Source: Trochalopteron elliotii (lineage: Eukaryota; Chordata; Aves; Passeriformes; Leiothrichidae). From it: a stretch of DNA of 64,000 nt. The stretch is taken from positions 62,001-126,000 of the forward strand of contig JANPWX010019201.1 in assembly GCA_024734555.1 (NCBI GenBank), in the 5' to 3' direction. How positions within the stretch are numbered: the stretch's first letter is position 1; every line of letters begins with the position of its first letter. Under the pieces are notes generated by a model. The model worked only from the letters and a program-made list of their open reading frames with translations. It was not told the origin of the DNA and made no database searches. The translations under genes and the position numbers were made by a program. Shown in pieces: positions 1-13,608 of this stretch.

Positions 1-3000
1 CTGCGACGACAGAAGGAAGACCTCACATATGGTCTTCATTTCAACAAGGAAACCAGTTTCTTAGCTTCTCTAAGCCACCAGTCACCACACACTTTTATTA
101 TCAAATGGAACAGATTATAAATATATGCGCCTTTTTTTCCCCTTTTGTGTTATGAAAACTTTGTGAATCTTTGTTTCTCCTTAGCCTTAGCCAAGACTAA
201 ATTAAAAATGATTCAAAGAAACTGGCAGCTAAGAATTTTACATTTCAGGTCCTCAGAAGTGATAACTTAAAATTGCTGCGCATTTAAAATTTAAACATTA
301 CAGCAATATGAAAGCTCCTTAGAATATTACTCAAGGATACCAAACAACAGCATGCTGTCTCTCCCCTTGGTTGACTTGACTGAACTGAGAAGTGCTAACA
401 GAAGCTGGAAAGTAACAAAGAATAGCAACACAATCAGCAAAACTCCCAGAAGTACAAGTCAAGGAGACCCTTGCTCAGGTGAAGACCCATCCCTGTGATT
501 ATGTAACTTGTACGGAAATCACTAACTAAACAAAACAGAGAGGCTTTACTTTGGTGATTGCCAGCAATTGAACTCTATGCGTAAATAACAGCATGGGAAG
601 TCTGGAAGGATATGCTTTACTTGTGGAATGCCACTGAGCACCCAGGCTGGTGCAACTGTGAAATAAATAATCAATGTCTCTCTTGTGTAATAACTAGCTT
701 GCTGCACATCAGTTACCAAAATCTGATTTTTGTGAAGAACACTTTGAAGCATCAAATACCAGAAATTACTACTTCATAAAAAAGAATGATGGAGATGAAC
801 AACAGAGCAAGTCACTGGTGTTAAATTACAGAAATCTTGCCTGTAAGACTGCTCAGTCCAAAATAAACACATTCAGCTACAAAAATTTGGTTTGATTAAT
901 CTGCAGTTTCTTAACTGAATCTGCTATACACATCTACAAACTACAGACAGTACCTGAATGAACCAAAAAAAGGAAAGTAGTTCTGAGAACCTGACTTATG
1001 AAACATAATCTGCTATGGACACCTTTCCTGCATGTTAACAATTGGATGACAGTGTCACGTAGGGACAGAATTCAACTGCTGCTTAAATGGGCAATTGCAT
1101 GAGAAAACACAACTCAGGACTACATATTTTCCCATATATTAAAAAACAAAAATACCCAGCATTACAGCAGGACCCAAAAGCTAATTTTTCACGTATCTTC
1201 AGCTAATTCATAAAGTACTGATGTAAAGAGTAAGTATTTTGATGAGCTAAATAAAATAAGATGCCTTTCATTTCTTAATATTTCTATAGAACTAACAATA
1301 CTCTGCATTATAAAGTGCTTAAAAATCCTAACATTTTAGCTACTGTTTAATTAAACTTCATTAGACTTCATAGCAATTTCTCACAGAAAAGAGCAGTCTA
1401 CTGTACAAACCAGCAGAAAAATTACATGGAAGTTAACCTACATCTTTATGCTTACTGTCAAAAAAAACCCAAACATAGGACAGAAATATCATTTCAAGAT
1501 TGTCTTGGCAGAGAAACTACTGCTCTGGGGAGCAGAGGAAGAAAAAGATATCTCCAACTTTCATCTCTGTCACCTACACGTGCTTTATGTGACACTTCAA
1601 CACCAGATCCTGGTATTAACAATTAATAGCTTAGGAACAGAAAAACATGCATAACACACAGTTCAAAGGGGAAGGAGATGATGAAGCTGTTACAAAACAG
1701 GAAAATTATTTCTCCTCCCAGAGACAGAAATAGCCTTGAGGCAGCAAAAATGGAATAGAAATGCACAAGCTCAGCTCCATACACTGCAACCAATTTTCAT
1801 ACTAAAAGTGAAAAGTGAAATTCATTCCTGTGAAAGAAAAAATGCACATATTTCTGTGGTTACATAATATTTCAGATTTATTAGTTTGAACTATAAACAT
1901 AACTCATCTGCTTTTTAAAAATTCCCAAGATTATTTGTCTAAAATACCAGTGTTTTTCCACGGAGCTGAGTGGACAGACAACAGTGGTTGTTTTGGAGAA
2001 GTTGTGTTTTCCACTGCAGATGAAGAACTTCTGTAGTCAGAAGCCAAAGATCAGACTTGGTAATTCAGACTTACTTATTCACTCTCATCTAAATAGAACA
2101 TGCAACATTCAAGACGTGGTTGGGAGTCATACTTTAAGGAGCAAAAACCAACAACAAACCAAACTAACCAAACTAAAACCAAACCATAAAAACAAAACAA
2201 GACACCAAATGTCACAACCCCAGAAATATACCTACACACCAAGAAGAAATGAGGGACTGGTAAGGTAAAACTCACTTTTGCCAGAAGTTAAGTTAACTAA
2301 AGTGCTGATGAACAATTAGAAATTAAAACAAATTTTAGTGTCATTTAGCTGAAAAATTAGATGTCAGTAACCACAAGAACAAAGGTTTCTCCATTAGTCT
2401 GGAAAGCAGTGGCCCTTTGATGCTGCTGGTCACCCAAAAATTTCCAGAAGATACAAGAAAATGGAATCTTAAAAAAAAAAAAAAATGTTAACCCACTTTT
2501 TACAGAGAACAGACATTTGCAATGGAAACAACTGCTATAAATAAGAGCAGCTAATCAACATGTTAGAAAGTGGACAATTTCTACTCTGCCTTCAGCTGCA
2601 AGCAAGCCAGACAATTCTTAGACAGCAATATCATATAAACCAGGACCAAGAACAAACCTCAACCACAGGAACTGCAGTCAGACATTGTCAGTCAGGCTGG
2701 TTGCATGCCAGAGGCAGACTCAAGATGAAGGTTTTTCTGAACCTGCTTGTAAAGACGGGGCACCAGGCAGTCATATTTTAATAAACTGACACTGCTCTCA
2801 GCTGCTGTGAACAACTAGATGAGCTTCTACTGTTTTAAACAGCACCTCTCCCTCATGACTGATACGTGGAAATCAGCAGATTCAGTTACATACTCACCCA
2901 GTAAAGCGTAACAACTACTTTACACGGCATGCAAATGGCTGGTGTCAACAGTTATCCATGTTTGGATTCACATCCAACACTGTTGTGTTGTGCTGGATTC

Positions 3001-6000
3001 ATATCCAAATTGTAGTTTTTGCTGACCAAGAAAGCAGAATAGAGTTTCACTTATAAGTTGGCTAAACGCCAAGACACCTTTCCTCACTGTTCATAGTGGC
3101 ACCTTCTTGCCATTCAACCTGCAGTTGTTTCTGCACAGAAAGCAGTTCTAAGAGGCAGAAGAATAGGTAGTAGCATAGAACTTCACTGCTGAAATAAAGC
3201 TCTGATCTTCCTAGATGATCAGAGCTTTATTGTCTCACACAAACCTCCTGGGTCATCCCCAAGACCAAAGGAGTGTCATGCAGTTTCTCTCTGTTTGAAA
3301 GTGGTACCAGAAAAAAAACAAACCAAAATTCAACAGAACAAACAAACTACATACTCAACCAAGAGTTCAACGTTCAGTACACTTGCACCAAAGTGCACTC
3401 CTCATAGAAAATCTCTACAAATATCGCATATAACACTATTCTTGGTCAACTTCATTACACAAAACTGCCGAGCAAACCTAAACTGAAAGGCAAATACAAA
3501 CAACCACCTTGTCTGGGCACATCTTCCTTTTCCTGTTGTAGAAAGATTTGAGAAGAACGCAAAAGCAACTAAGGAGCCTAAGAAGACAGAAAGATACACA
3601 AGCATTCTTCTCAAAACAGACAGTATACAAGGGAAAACAATAAGTTTGTCCTTCCTAGCCATAAGAAAGATTATTCAATCAAATTAATTCTTCTTGCAGC
3701 AGACAAACTTTTAAGTATTGTAAGAACTTTGTATTAAGTTCATTAGTTTTTGTAAAATCTTGTACCATCATTCAGTCATTCCACAAAAATTGCATAAAAC
3801 CTCACTGAAATCAAAAAGAATTTTAGGATGTTATTTATTATGTCTATAAACTTACTGAGAGTTCTGCTACATCTTTCCAGTTCTAATAACTCCAACACCA
3901 CAACCAGTACGTACAGTTGTATTTTCCAGGACAGTGGTCACAAACAATACCGATCTAATAAGGACTTTCCTACTTTAAGCCACACAGCTTAACAATAAAC
4001 TTTTAGTAAACTTCTATTGGTTTCCAAATAAGACTATTCAGTTATTATTTTTAATTCAGTGTAAGAGGTAGACACAGTATAATTTCAGAGGCACAGAGAG
4101 TACTTTCAGACACTAATTGAAGGTAGAGCAGCAGCAACAGAGTAAGTGTTTACTCTCTTAATGTGCTGTAGGCAGTCAAGGCACGAACAACTTGAAAGTC
4201 ACTAGCCATACTGCAACTCAAAAGAAAAAGCTTGGCCTTTCCTAATCTAGAAAGGTTAGTATTTCCCAGCCAGTGACTTATCATCTATTTTAGTTCAGAA
4301 TTTGCTCTCTCTCATCAAGTTTAACTTTCCATGACTGGGTAACATTCACAGAAATTTCAGCTCAGTTTAGTCAAAGGATCACTAGACAGTTTGCTGATGA
4401 CAAAATGTTATCACTTCAAGAGATACAGTATCAGTAGATAAGAAGCTAAGATACTTTTTGTCCTCACTCCAGTCAACATAACATACCAAATAAAATTAAA
4501 AGTTATGTGAAGAGGAAAGAAAAACATGATTGGAAGATCCATTTAGCAAGGATAGGTCTATTTAGCAGTCTCATCTAACCTTTCCACCTTCACTCCTATA
4601 CTTCAGTGTTTGTGATGACACTGATGAGGCAGAACCCGACAGTTTTTAGTTACACGTAACTCACACATATCAGGATGGATCAAACACAAAGACAGTGAAA
4701 GACAAGCTGCAAATACAATTAAGAGACAGTCTTCAATCAACATAAGAAACAGAGTGGAGTCTACTTCCCACTAAAGTAAAATATACATAGCTAAGAGGAA
4801 GAGCACATTGTGTTGTCCTGGACGTTTACTAAGCAATTTCATATAAAGACGCTTGATACTTACTGCTTACAATAGATGTCTAAAGCTACCTGGAAAAACT
4901 CTAATTACAGTTTCCCATGCACTTAATATACACTATCCAGACAGAATCAAATTACAGCTTCCCTAGAGGGATATTTGGACAGTGTTCCAAAATGCTTATC
5001 AATCACAATGCAATCAACTATCTTAAGTAAGTCTCATTAAGGACACATTACCTTGCCACTGGTGATATTAATACTTTCCAGAGATGGCCCCAAGCTGGGC
5101 AGTAAAACAGGTTTACCTCATATTAAAAACAATCTCCCTATAACTAATAAAGGCTAGCTTTGCCCATAACTAATAAAAAAAGAGGAAAGGGGCATTAAAA
5201 TGAGCATCTTAGGTTTTAACCTTCTCCTGTCTTCCTCAAGTTAAATATCCTCTTGACTATAGAGCTCATCACTCATTTGTAAAGAATGCGACAGCCGTTG
5301 CTGCATATTTAGCACCACAAGGTTCTATTTTATACTGAAAAAAGCAATTTAAGTTATTCTTCTTGACTGGTTCATTTCCTTTAAAAGAAGATCTTGCTGC
5401 ATTAATGGTAATTCCAACAACTCCAATTTTGACAAAGGTGTTCTTACTTTAGAACTTCAAAGTCTCCGATATTTTCTGATCCATTAGCAGGACAAGTACT
5501 AACACAGTAACAGAAGAAACCTTTAGAAGTCAACATTATCTAGAGTTAAAAGTGTCTATAATAAAAGATTAAAGCAGTGACTTTTGGCCAGAGCACAGCT
5601 TATTCTCTCTGTGCAACATCAGTTTCCATCTCTTCTGGAAACCACTTTATTTTCATTAACAGAAAAGCATTGTCTCAAGGTTGTGGCAATTTAACTTCAT
5701 TACTTCACTACTAGTACAAAATTAACTAATTATTAACTGATTTATACCTGCATTCTAGAGAGTTTGTTCTTTCCACCAGAAAAAAAAAGCCAAACACCTA
5801 ACACAGAAATACAGTGTCACATTCAGACTGTGTCACATTAAATGATGCTAAGCAGAATCAGATCTTGACTTCAGCCAGTAAGCTAAAGTGTTAGCTCTTC
5901 CTGAGCTACTTACAGACAAACACAAAAAGAATACATTCTCATTTGAAGTTACAATAATTCTTACCAAGAAAATAAAACAAAAACAAGTAGCATAAAATTT

Positions 6001-9000
6001 CATTAACATAAAGTTAACAGTTAGCCTGTTAATGCCCCCTAAATTTTGGTAATGTGTCAAGTGTCCATAAAAGTCTACAGCTTTCCTTCCTCTGTCATGA
6101 CTCCCTCAACATCAATTCTTCATCCAGTCCATTCCCAGGCACACACAGGAATTCTTCGGGTACTGCAGGACAGCTGCAGGATCCAGAAGAGACAGACAAC
6201 AGACAGACTACACAGGCATACTGAAAGCATCATGTGTTTCTCAGTTCGAAGTTGTAGCATTTGACAGACATTGACAGACAGTCATAGTTCCACCCCCCAG
6301 CAGGCACGACCCCCATACAGCTTACTGACCTCCTGGGGAATTTATAGCCTTTGAAAATTCTAGCTGGCATGTAATAACAAGGACAAGACTAACACACAGT
6401 TGTTACCAGATTTGTCACTCCTTCTACCTAAAAGGGTTACTGTAAACTTATCTTTGTGGTAAAGTAAGTATGTCAGTGCCTCTAGGCAACTGTTCATGCA
6501 CACACTCCCTCCTCCTGCTCCTGGGTACTCACGGGTAACCAGAGCACTGCTTCCTTTACAGCAAGCCCACACCGCAGCAAGTGCCTCTGGCTCTCGTGAC
6601 TCACACACTGCCAAAGGAAATCCTGCTCAACTACCCCATGCTTCAGTCCAAAGCACGGAGCCTCCCTCTACACGCTTCTTCCTTCCGCCAGCACCCAGAG
6701 ACACAGAATAGAAAAAAACCTCATGTTACATGAGGTGTAGAAAACCTCTTTTAAATTATAGAAAGGGAAGTATCAGACAGACAATTTTTCCAGGCTGCCA
6801 GGAAACTATCTCACAGCTGATCTCTGCCTATTGCTGGTATCCTCATCCATTTTCACTTTAGCCCACATTCATTATATACCAGAAAGGTTTTATCAATTTG
6901 TGGATACTGTTGCAAAAGTTTTCAAAATTTCACATGGATTTTTTAATTACATCGTCAGACCACACCAACACTTACCAAAGGGTGAGTATTTTTTAATCTT
7001 AGAAAGATACCATTTAGGCAAAATTCTGCAACGATTAAAATCTAAGGTCAGTAGCTAACAGACCTCATATACGTAAACTGAAGAGACCAAGTGCTATGGT
7101 ATGATCTACAAAGATATGAACCACAAAACTAATATAGAGCTTATCTTCCCAGCATAAAACTGCTTTGTCTCATCTACAGCAAAGACCAGATCTAAAACAA
7201 AGAAAATGGATCAGACACAAAACTTTCTGTCAAGGACAAGAGGAGCATGTCTCAGGGAAAATTGCAAATAGCTTCCCTTTCTTGCACTCCACCTGTCCTC
7301 ATAACACCAGAGGACTTCCACAAACATCAAACACAAAACAACACGTTATTGGGTTTAAAAAATAAAAAGCAACTAAGCCAAAATATTAACTACTGGATGT
7401 CAGCTCTTTCAGTTATGTCAGGTGACTTACTTTCTCTACTCCACCAGAAGAACACACACACTCAGAAACACTGACAGGAATTCACGGCAACTGTACAAAT
7501 CCCACCGGCCAAGCCAAGCTGCTTTTTGTAGAGAAACTAGCTAACACAGGACCACAAACTATGTTCCATGTTGCAACTCAAACTATTCAGAGAAAGTGCG
7601 TAAGCCACTTCCACTATGTAATCTCTAGTCTTTGTCCCCATGATGTTTTCTTTACTATTTCTTCAGTTGTGCCCATGCACAGCTACCTGTGATGACACAC
7701 TTGTAAGATGAACATCCTGGCTGATTCAGCATGAAACCCCCAGTGCAAGGCACGTGAACACAGAGCTGTATATAGTCTATCCAGTAATTCTTGCCTACTT
7801 TCCCTTAGAGACCAGACTTGAATATCCTCCTCTTCACTCACACACATTACTATTTAAAATTACAACTATATTTTCAGTGCTCCAGTGTACAGATTCATGA
7901 CAAGCACAAACTGAGAAAGCAGTTAGGAAGAGTCTTTCACAGTGGAACTCTGAACTGCAGAAGCGAATAAATACAGAGCATGATTTTTGGAAAGATCCTC
8001 CTACCTGGGACCTGATTTGTGACACTGACACAGACCCTATATTTCTGTTTCCAGTTCACAAAAAAGAGCTAAGCTGGGAAATCTGCATTTAGTTTGCACT
8101 TCCATTCCAAATATACCTTAATGAACTCAGCAGCTAAAAATCCCACCATTCAAATAAGTAAAATGGATTTTTAAACAGCCTACCATATTTTTGGGGTTTT
8201 TTTAACTTGGATTTTAAGACTACTTTGGTTCCGCTTGCCGAGAAATACGTTCGCTCTGAAGCTTAACTATTCAACTTTGGCCACCCCTTCAACTCAGCAT
8301 GACTTGAAATTACATAGTTCACATTTAGCAGAAGATACAGCACTTTGGTAAAGCAGCAAACCAAGTATGCCATCTTCTAGAAGTGAATGGCCAGGAGCTA
8401 CCACATAATTCACAGAGCTATAACCATATGTGGCACTTTAATCCAAATGACATTACAAGACAGATACTGAGCTGCTACTGAATGTCTCTTTCCCAAAGTT
8501 TTAAGAAAACTTTCCTTAAACTCAGTAGACCACACCTTAACAGAGCCAGCTATTTCAGTTGCGTCAAGCAAGACTACATAGGCAGGTATGTTTAACTGGA
8601 TTTCCCAGAGCTGCACACGTTTTTCCTGCTAAGATTCTCCATCTGGACATGGCATAGATTTAAACATTCTTTAGCAATATGCTTAAACCACCAAGGCTTA
8701 CCTTAAAGTTCTTCCTCTGGCCCAAACCACACCCTCAAATTTAGGCAGACTGCTTTGTCTCCAAAGTTTAGTTCCTAAGCTTTTCACACTTCTCTTGACA
8801 AGGAACATAACAGTTAATATTATAAGACTAAATCTTTATTGTCTATTTACAATAATATAATACTTAGATTAAAATGGCTCAAGCACCATCATTCTCCCTC
8901 AATGCAGTTAACAGAATTACTTTTCAAGATACTTTTCTTACTGGAAAGAGCCCAAAAAGCTCTACTTCATTAAGTATTAAGTTATGCTACAGTTTATCAA

Positions 9001-9213
9001 AAAAGTCAAAAAGCACTTCAGTTTCACATCCCATATTATATATTATTTTTCTCAAAGTCATTATTTTATATTGTTTTTGTAACGAATTACTGTTTCCCCA
9101 AATTAAGGTGGGAGGGTTTTGTCAAAAATGTGGAATACTTCAGTTTTTGCATGTTTCTTCAGTTCCTTCTAGCCAGCTGAGCTAGAAGAACCTTGAACAT
9201 CTGTGTAAGATAC
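1..9213. other. Non-coding, no identifiable gene (probable intron of the minus-strand gene)
   Basis: Only short open frames without homology that I recognise or plausible splice sites. A/C-rich low-complexity tracts occur (for example 2140-2210) and a poly-A run at about 2470-2486. A perfect hairpin lies at 3193-3231. No CR1 or LTR was recognised in this stretch. Confidence 0.6.
3193..3231. repeat. Perfect inverted repeat, 15-bp arms, 9-base loop
   Basis: Arms 3193-3207 (AATAAAGCTCTGATC) and 3217-3231 are exact reverse complements around TTCCTAGAT. Each strand therefore carries AATAAA at its 5' arm. It is not part of a recognised transposon. Confidence 0.9.
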
Positions 9214-9218
9214 CTCAC

Positions 9219-9800
9219 TGCTGCTTTTGGCTGGAGTAGAGTTAATTTTCTTCACAGTGGCTGGTATAGGGCTGTGTTTTGGATTTGTGCTAAACACAAG
9301 AGTTGATAATAGAGAGATGTTTTTGTTATTGCTGAGAGGAGCTTACACACAGGCAAGGCCTTTTCTGCTTTCTGTATTCCAGTCTGGGGAGGAAGTTGGA
9401 GGTGCATGGGAGGTTGGGAGGGGGACACAACAGGGGCAGGTGACCCAAGCTGACCACAGTGATATTCCAGAGCCTATGGCATTATGCTCAGTACATAAAT
9501 GGAAGGAAGAAGAAGAAAGCAGGGGAATCTATGGAGTGCTAGCATTTGTCTTCCCAAGTCACTGTCACCTGTGAGGGAGTCATGCTCTCCTGGCGATGGT
9601 TAAACACCTGCCTGCCCACAGGAAGCACTGAATTAACTCCTTGCTTTGCTTTGTTTTTGTGCACAGCTTTTGCTTTCCCTAGTAAACATTATTTCTCTTA
9701 ACCTATTAGTTCTCTACCTTTTACCCTTCTGATTCTCTCCCAAATCCCACTGGTGGGGGAGTGAGCAAGCGGTTGCATGAGCTGTCAGCTGGGCTTAATA
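9219..9800 (+). mobile_element. ERVL-type solo LTR, plus orientation, with target-site duplication
   Basis: The start resembles the avian ERVL LTR (GGCTGGAGTAGAGTTAATTT), and the end resembles its terminal AGCTGGGCTTAA. CTCAC immediately precedes (9214-9218) and follows (9801-9805) the element, the 5-bp duplication expected for ERVL. The terminal CA has apparently become TA. A 115-codon open frame inside (9227-9574) is incidental. Confidence 0.85.
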
Positions 9801-9805
9801 CTCAC

Positions 9806-11761
9806 CTATAAAGAAATGGATGAAATGGATTTTCCAAATCCACAACTGGCAATTCTACTTCTCCACCATATTTCCAGTGGCAAGCTCAAGTTTTGCCACA
9901 GGACTTTAGAGCAGCCATTTAACCATAAATTATTATATATACTAAAGAGTGGGGGAAAGAAGAAAATATTAAATATTTTCCAGGCCTGGAAACTTAGTAA
10001 GTTTGCAAAAAAAGGGAAAAAAACAAACCCAAACAAACAAAAACAAACAAACAAAAACACACAAACAAATCCCCAAAACCAAACAAAACCCACCAAACTC
10101 AAAACACAAACAAATAAACAAAAAAACAAAATTTAAAAAAAAGACACAGCCATGAAGTCATTAAGTTTAAGTAGCTGCCCCACTGGATTTGGTAACAGTA
10201 AGTTCTAAGGGAGAGAATCCAGACAGAACATCTTCATCTTAGTCCATTATTTCTTGGTGAAAATAAAAGCCAGTGTGATATATTCTATCATCACTATAAT
10301 CTCACTTTGCTCAACTAAAGCTAATAGAAATATTTTTTCTTTCCTCTGGCGTACTACTACTTACAGAAAAGTATTTCTATTCACCTACCCAACACTACAC
10401 TTTTTAGAAGAACCAGTACTGCCAAGAGTTGTCAGACACACAATTATTTTCAGGAACAGGTTTTTCACAAACGTCTCTGTTTGGATGACAGATTGTCCTT
10501 GTACACCCTCCAATAAGAGGATTTCTGGAGACCAAGAGTGTGTGTGACTTCTGGGGATAGCAAGAAATCAAAAGAGTGCTGCACACCCTAACACTGGCTT
10601 GCAAAAGCTTATATACCACTCTATTGCAAATTGAATGCATAAGAGAACTGGAATAAAAACATGATACATTCACCGCATCACAACAAAAAATACCATTGCT
10701 ACTAAAATATTAGATTATCTTGCCTTAGTATGGGGTAATAGCATTACTCCCTTACTCCAGAATAAGATGACAAGCAAGTCTTTACTCGCCTGATAAGAAC
10801 AGTTTACTGTTAGCATTTGGTGTTCGGGCATAAGTCCGCATGTCTGTGATATTTACTTACTGTTGACTTAGCAGAAACCCTTTTTTTGAACCTGAGACAG
10901 CTTAGAAAAGCAAAAGGAATGTTTAGCTCTTACAAATTCTCACATTTCTGACTATTTAAGCAGACACGACCAACTGTGGCACACAGGTCTTGGCCATTTC
11001 CAGGCTCTAATCAGAACACATACCAACAGCAGCATGCATCCAACTCTCAGACTGCTTCTCAAGTCTTTAGCTGCACAGTTTTGCTCCCTTTCCAAAATGA
11101 TTGTGGCGATCCACCATTTCTGTTCCCTCTAATATAATTCTGTTTCTATTAATCCAGAAGAAACAGCATGTGTTAAATTTACTGGGCATGGTGTGCTGGC
11201 CTGTATTCCTGCCAGCATGTCACCAACAACTGTGATCTTATCTCCACCTCCTGTGCTGGTATCACACAGGAAAAGAAAACCATACTAGTTGCAATAGCAA
11301 GGAAATTTTCAATACGTCCTTATGGTTAGGCAAGCTATAGGGATTTACCTAAGACAGGAGGCATAAGATCAGACATGCCTGTCACCTACTCCTATGTTGA
11401 GTCACCCTGGTCAATGCTGGTAAGTAATGCATGGTCTGCCAAGAAGCAAGTAAGTCCCTTTTCTCTTTCAACACATAACGTCTTTGCCAAGAGAGGGGCC
11501 TAGCAAGAGCCTTTATCCAAGCCAAGGGATCAACTTCTAGCAGTCTCAACAAGCTCATCACATCTAGGAGTTTTTCCAAGCATATTGGCACCAGTATGTC
11601 AGCAAAAGAAAAACAAACATTTGCAGAATCAAACGTGTTTCTACAAATTCGTAACTCTCACATAGATTGACTGGAACCACCCCCCTTTAAGCTTATATAT
11701 GAAACAGAACTGTCTTTCCATATAGGTTGTGGAACAAATACAGCTGTCTTTCTAGAGTTGT
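9806..11761. other. Non-coding stretch with an A/C-rich tract
   Basis: About 130 bases of AAAC-type low complexity at 10009-10138; otherwise AT-rich single-copy-looking DNA with no supported exon. Confidence 0.6.
10009..10138. repeat. A/C-rich low-complexity tract (AAAC-like)
   Basis: Imperfect AAAC/AAAAC units for about 130 bases. Open frames on both strands across it are compositional artefacts (Lys/Asn/Gln/Thr one way, Phe/Val/Cys the other). Confidence 0.9.
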
Positions 11762-11910
11762 GGATGGCTCAACCCTGGTGGTGTTCAACGCTAGGATGGA
11801 CAAGGCCTGGACCAACCTGGTCTACTGGGAGGTGTCCCTGCCCTGGGTGGAGGGTGGGGTCTAGATTATCTTTCATGTCACTTCAATCCCTTAACATTCT
11901 GTGATTCTAC
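11762..11910 (+). mobile_element. CR1 LINE 3' fragment, plus orientation
   Basis: Contains the CR1 3'-end signature (GGTGTTCAACGC, then CAACCTGGTCTACTGGGAGG, then ACATTCTGTGATTCTAC with the octamer). 5' truncated, as is usual for CR1. Confidence 0.85.
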
Positions 11911-13608
11911 AGTGGCTGACAAGCTTTTAGCTACAATTACCAAGGCAATTGTACAATTGAGAACTGTAATGACAGTAACTTCCACTGCTCCAAGAAAAGG
12001 CTATATTAAAAGATATTGGATGTTACTTCCCACACCAGAATAGCAGCAGTTCAATATACGAAGAATACCCAAAACCTCAAGAAAAAAGCTAACTCTTCCT
12101 TTTGGTTATACTGTTTTCCATTCATATACAAGTAAGTATTTAAGTACCATCACTTCACACCCCTCATCCAAGAAAAAAAACCAAACAAACCCACAAACCA
12201 AACCAAACCTCAGAAAAGTAAAATTTACTTCCCTTTAAAAATTCACTTCATAGGTACATAGCTTTCCCAATTTACGTCAGGTCTGCCTCCCTTAGAGGCA
12301 CACGGCTCTTTCTACAGCGACCCCACCTTTTCCCTTCTGCACTTTTTATCTCTACCTTTGAAGAGAAACAGCTCACAGGTTAATAATAGTGAATATTAAA
12401 TAAGAAAATTTAATTGGAATACTGCATACTCCTTTTACCCTCCAGTAAATCAATAAAGACTTGGTTTCTTCGGCTATCCAGCTTTCAAATGTGGTTGCAG
12501 TCAACCAAGGAATGCAAATTCATGACTCCAGGAAGCAAATAAGAAATGGAAAATCACAAAAAATACAAGTAAGTCATCTCAGAACAACATAAGTAGTATA
12601 AAATCCTTATTTTGAATAGTAGTCACAAGAAAACACAGTACCTCTTAACAGGTACACAGGTATACTCAACAGGTATAAGTAAAGCAAAGTTTTATTTGAA
12701 CTCAAGAACTTCAGAATCTTGGAAGGAGAGACAGCAACCTAATTTTATTTAATAAAATAGAAATTACTAGTCATGTTTAGTTTTCCATTTGTGCTGCTGA
12801 AACAGAATGGTCCTTATCTTAGATGCAGATGTGCTCTGACTGTAGGAAAGACCAACACTGAACCAGGAAAAACAGATGAGCCATGTGCCAAAGCACAACA
12901 CTTTGGAAGAAGCAGACAAGAGGAGTACAAATTTTACATTCTTCACTTGAGCAAAGTCTACTTCTCAAAGAAACAGAACCATACAAGTCAGATGAGGATG
13001 TTTAAAAAAAATTATATATGCTTCAGCAGAGGAAGCACCCCCAACTACCACTTCCCAACTCTGTATTTCCAACACATTCTGGTTTTTAAGGTGAAAAAGG
13101 CAGAGCACAGTAGCTTGCTTTCAGTTTCTCGAAGTCTCTGTAGAAATGCAGCTACCACCGTCTCTCACCACTGAGACTGCTGAAGAATCCTCAGCATAAA
13201 CATGACAGAGAAAATAGCCAGTGCTGCGCATTCTAAAGTGCTGCCTGCACATTTATTCTAAAGTGCATTATTATATTAAGCTACTGATGTAAAGAAGCAT
13301 ACCACAAGCAAGTTCCTTCATCATAAGTGCAGCAGCTGATGCAGCAGTAAATGAAGCTCTTGAATATTTAAACCAAGTACTAACTGGCTTTCGAATTAAA
13401 GATGATGCTGGTTTCATTTGAAATTAGCTCTGAAGATAAACTGTCCAGGCTAGTAAAGCCAGACTATACAGTGTTTATCCCTGCTTGGGCAGTTCAAGAG
13501 AGTACAACATGCATCATAAGACCTTCATTACCTAAATTTTCCTTAATAGCTTAGTTTAGAGATGAGGCGCAGATTAGCTGAATTGGCCAAGCTGCCCTTA
13601 ATGCAAGC
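11911..13608. other. Non-coding stretch, nothing recognised
   Basis: AT-rich DNA with a short A/C-rich tract at 12170-12208. A 133-codon open frame at 12773-13174 on the plus strand has no recognisable domain, ordinary composition for non-coding DNA and lies antisense to the presumed gene; not called. Confidence 0.5.

Noticed and set aside
4380..4430. TTTGCTGATGACAAA resembling the LINE RT Phe-Ala-Asp-Asp motif
   Set aside because: No flanking CR1 sequence in any frame, so taken as coincidence.
9777..10136. 119-codon Asn/Lys/Gln-rich frame and its antisense Phe-rich frame
   Set aside because: Translation of an AAAC-type simple repeat.
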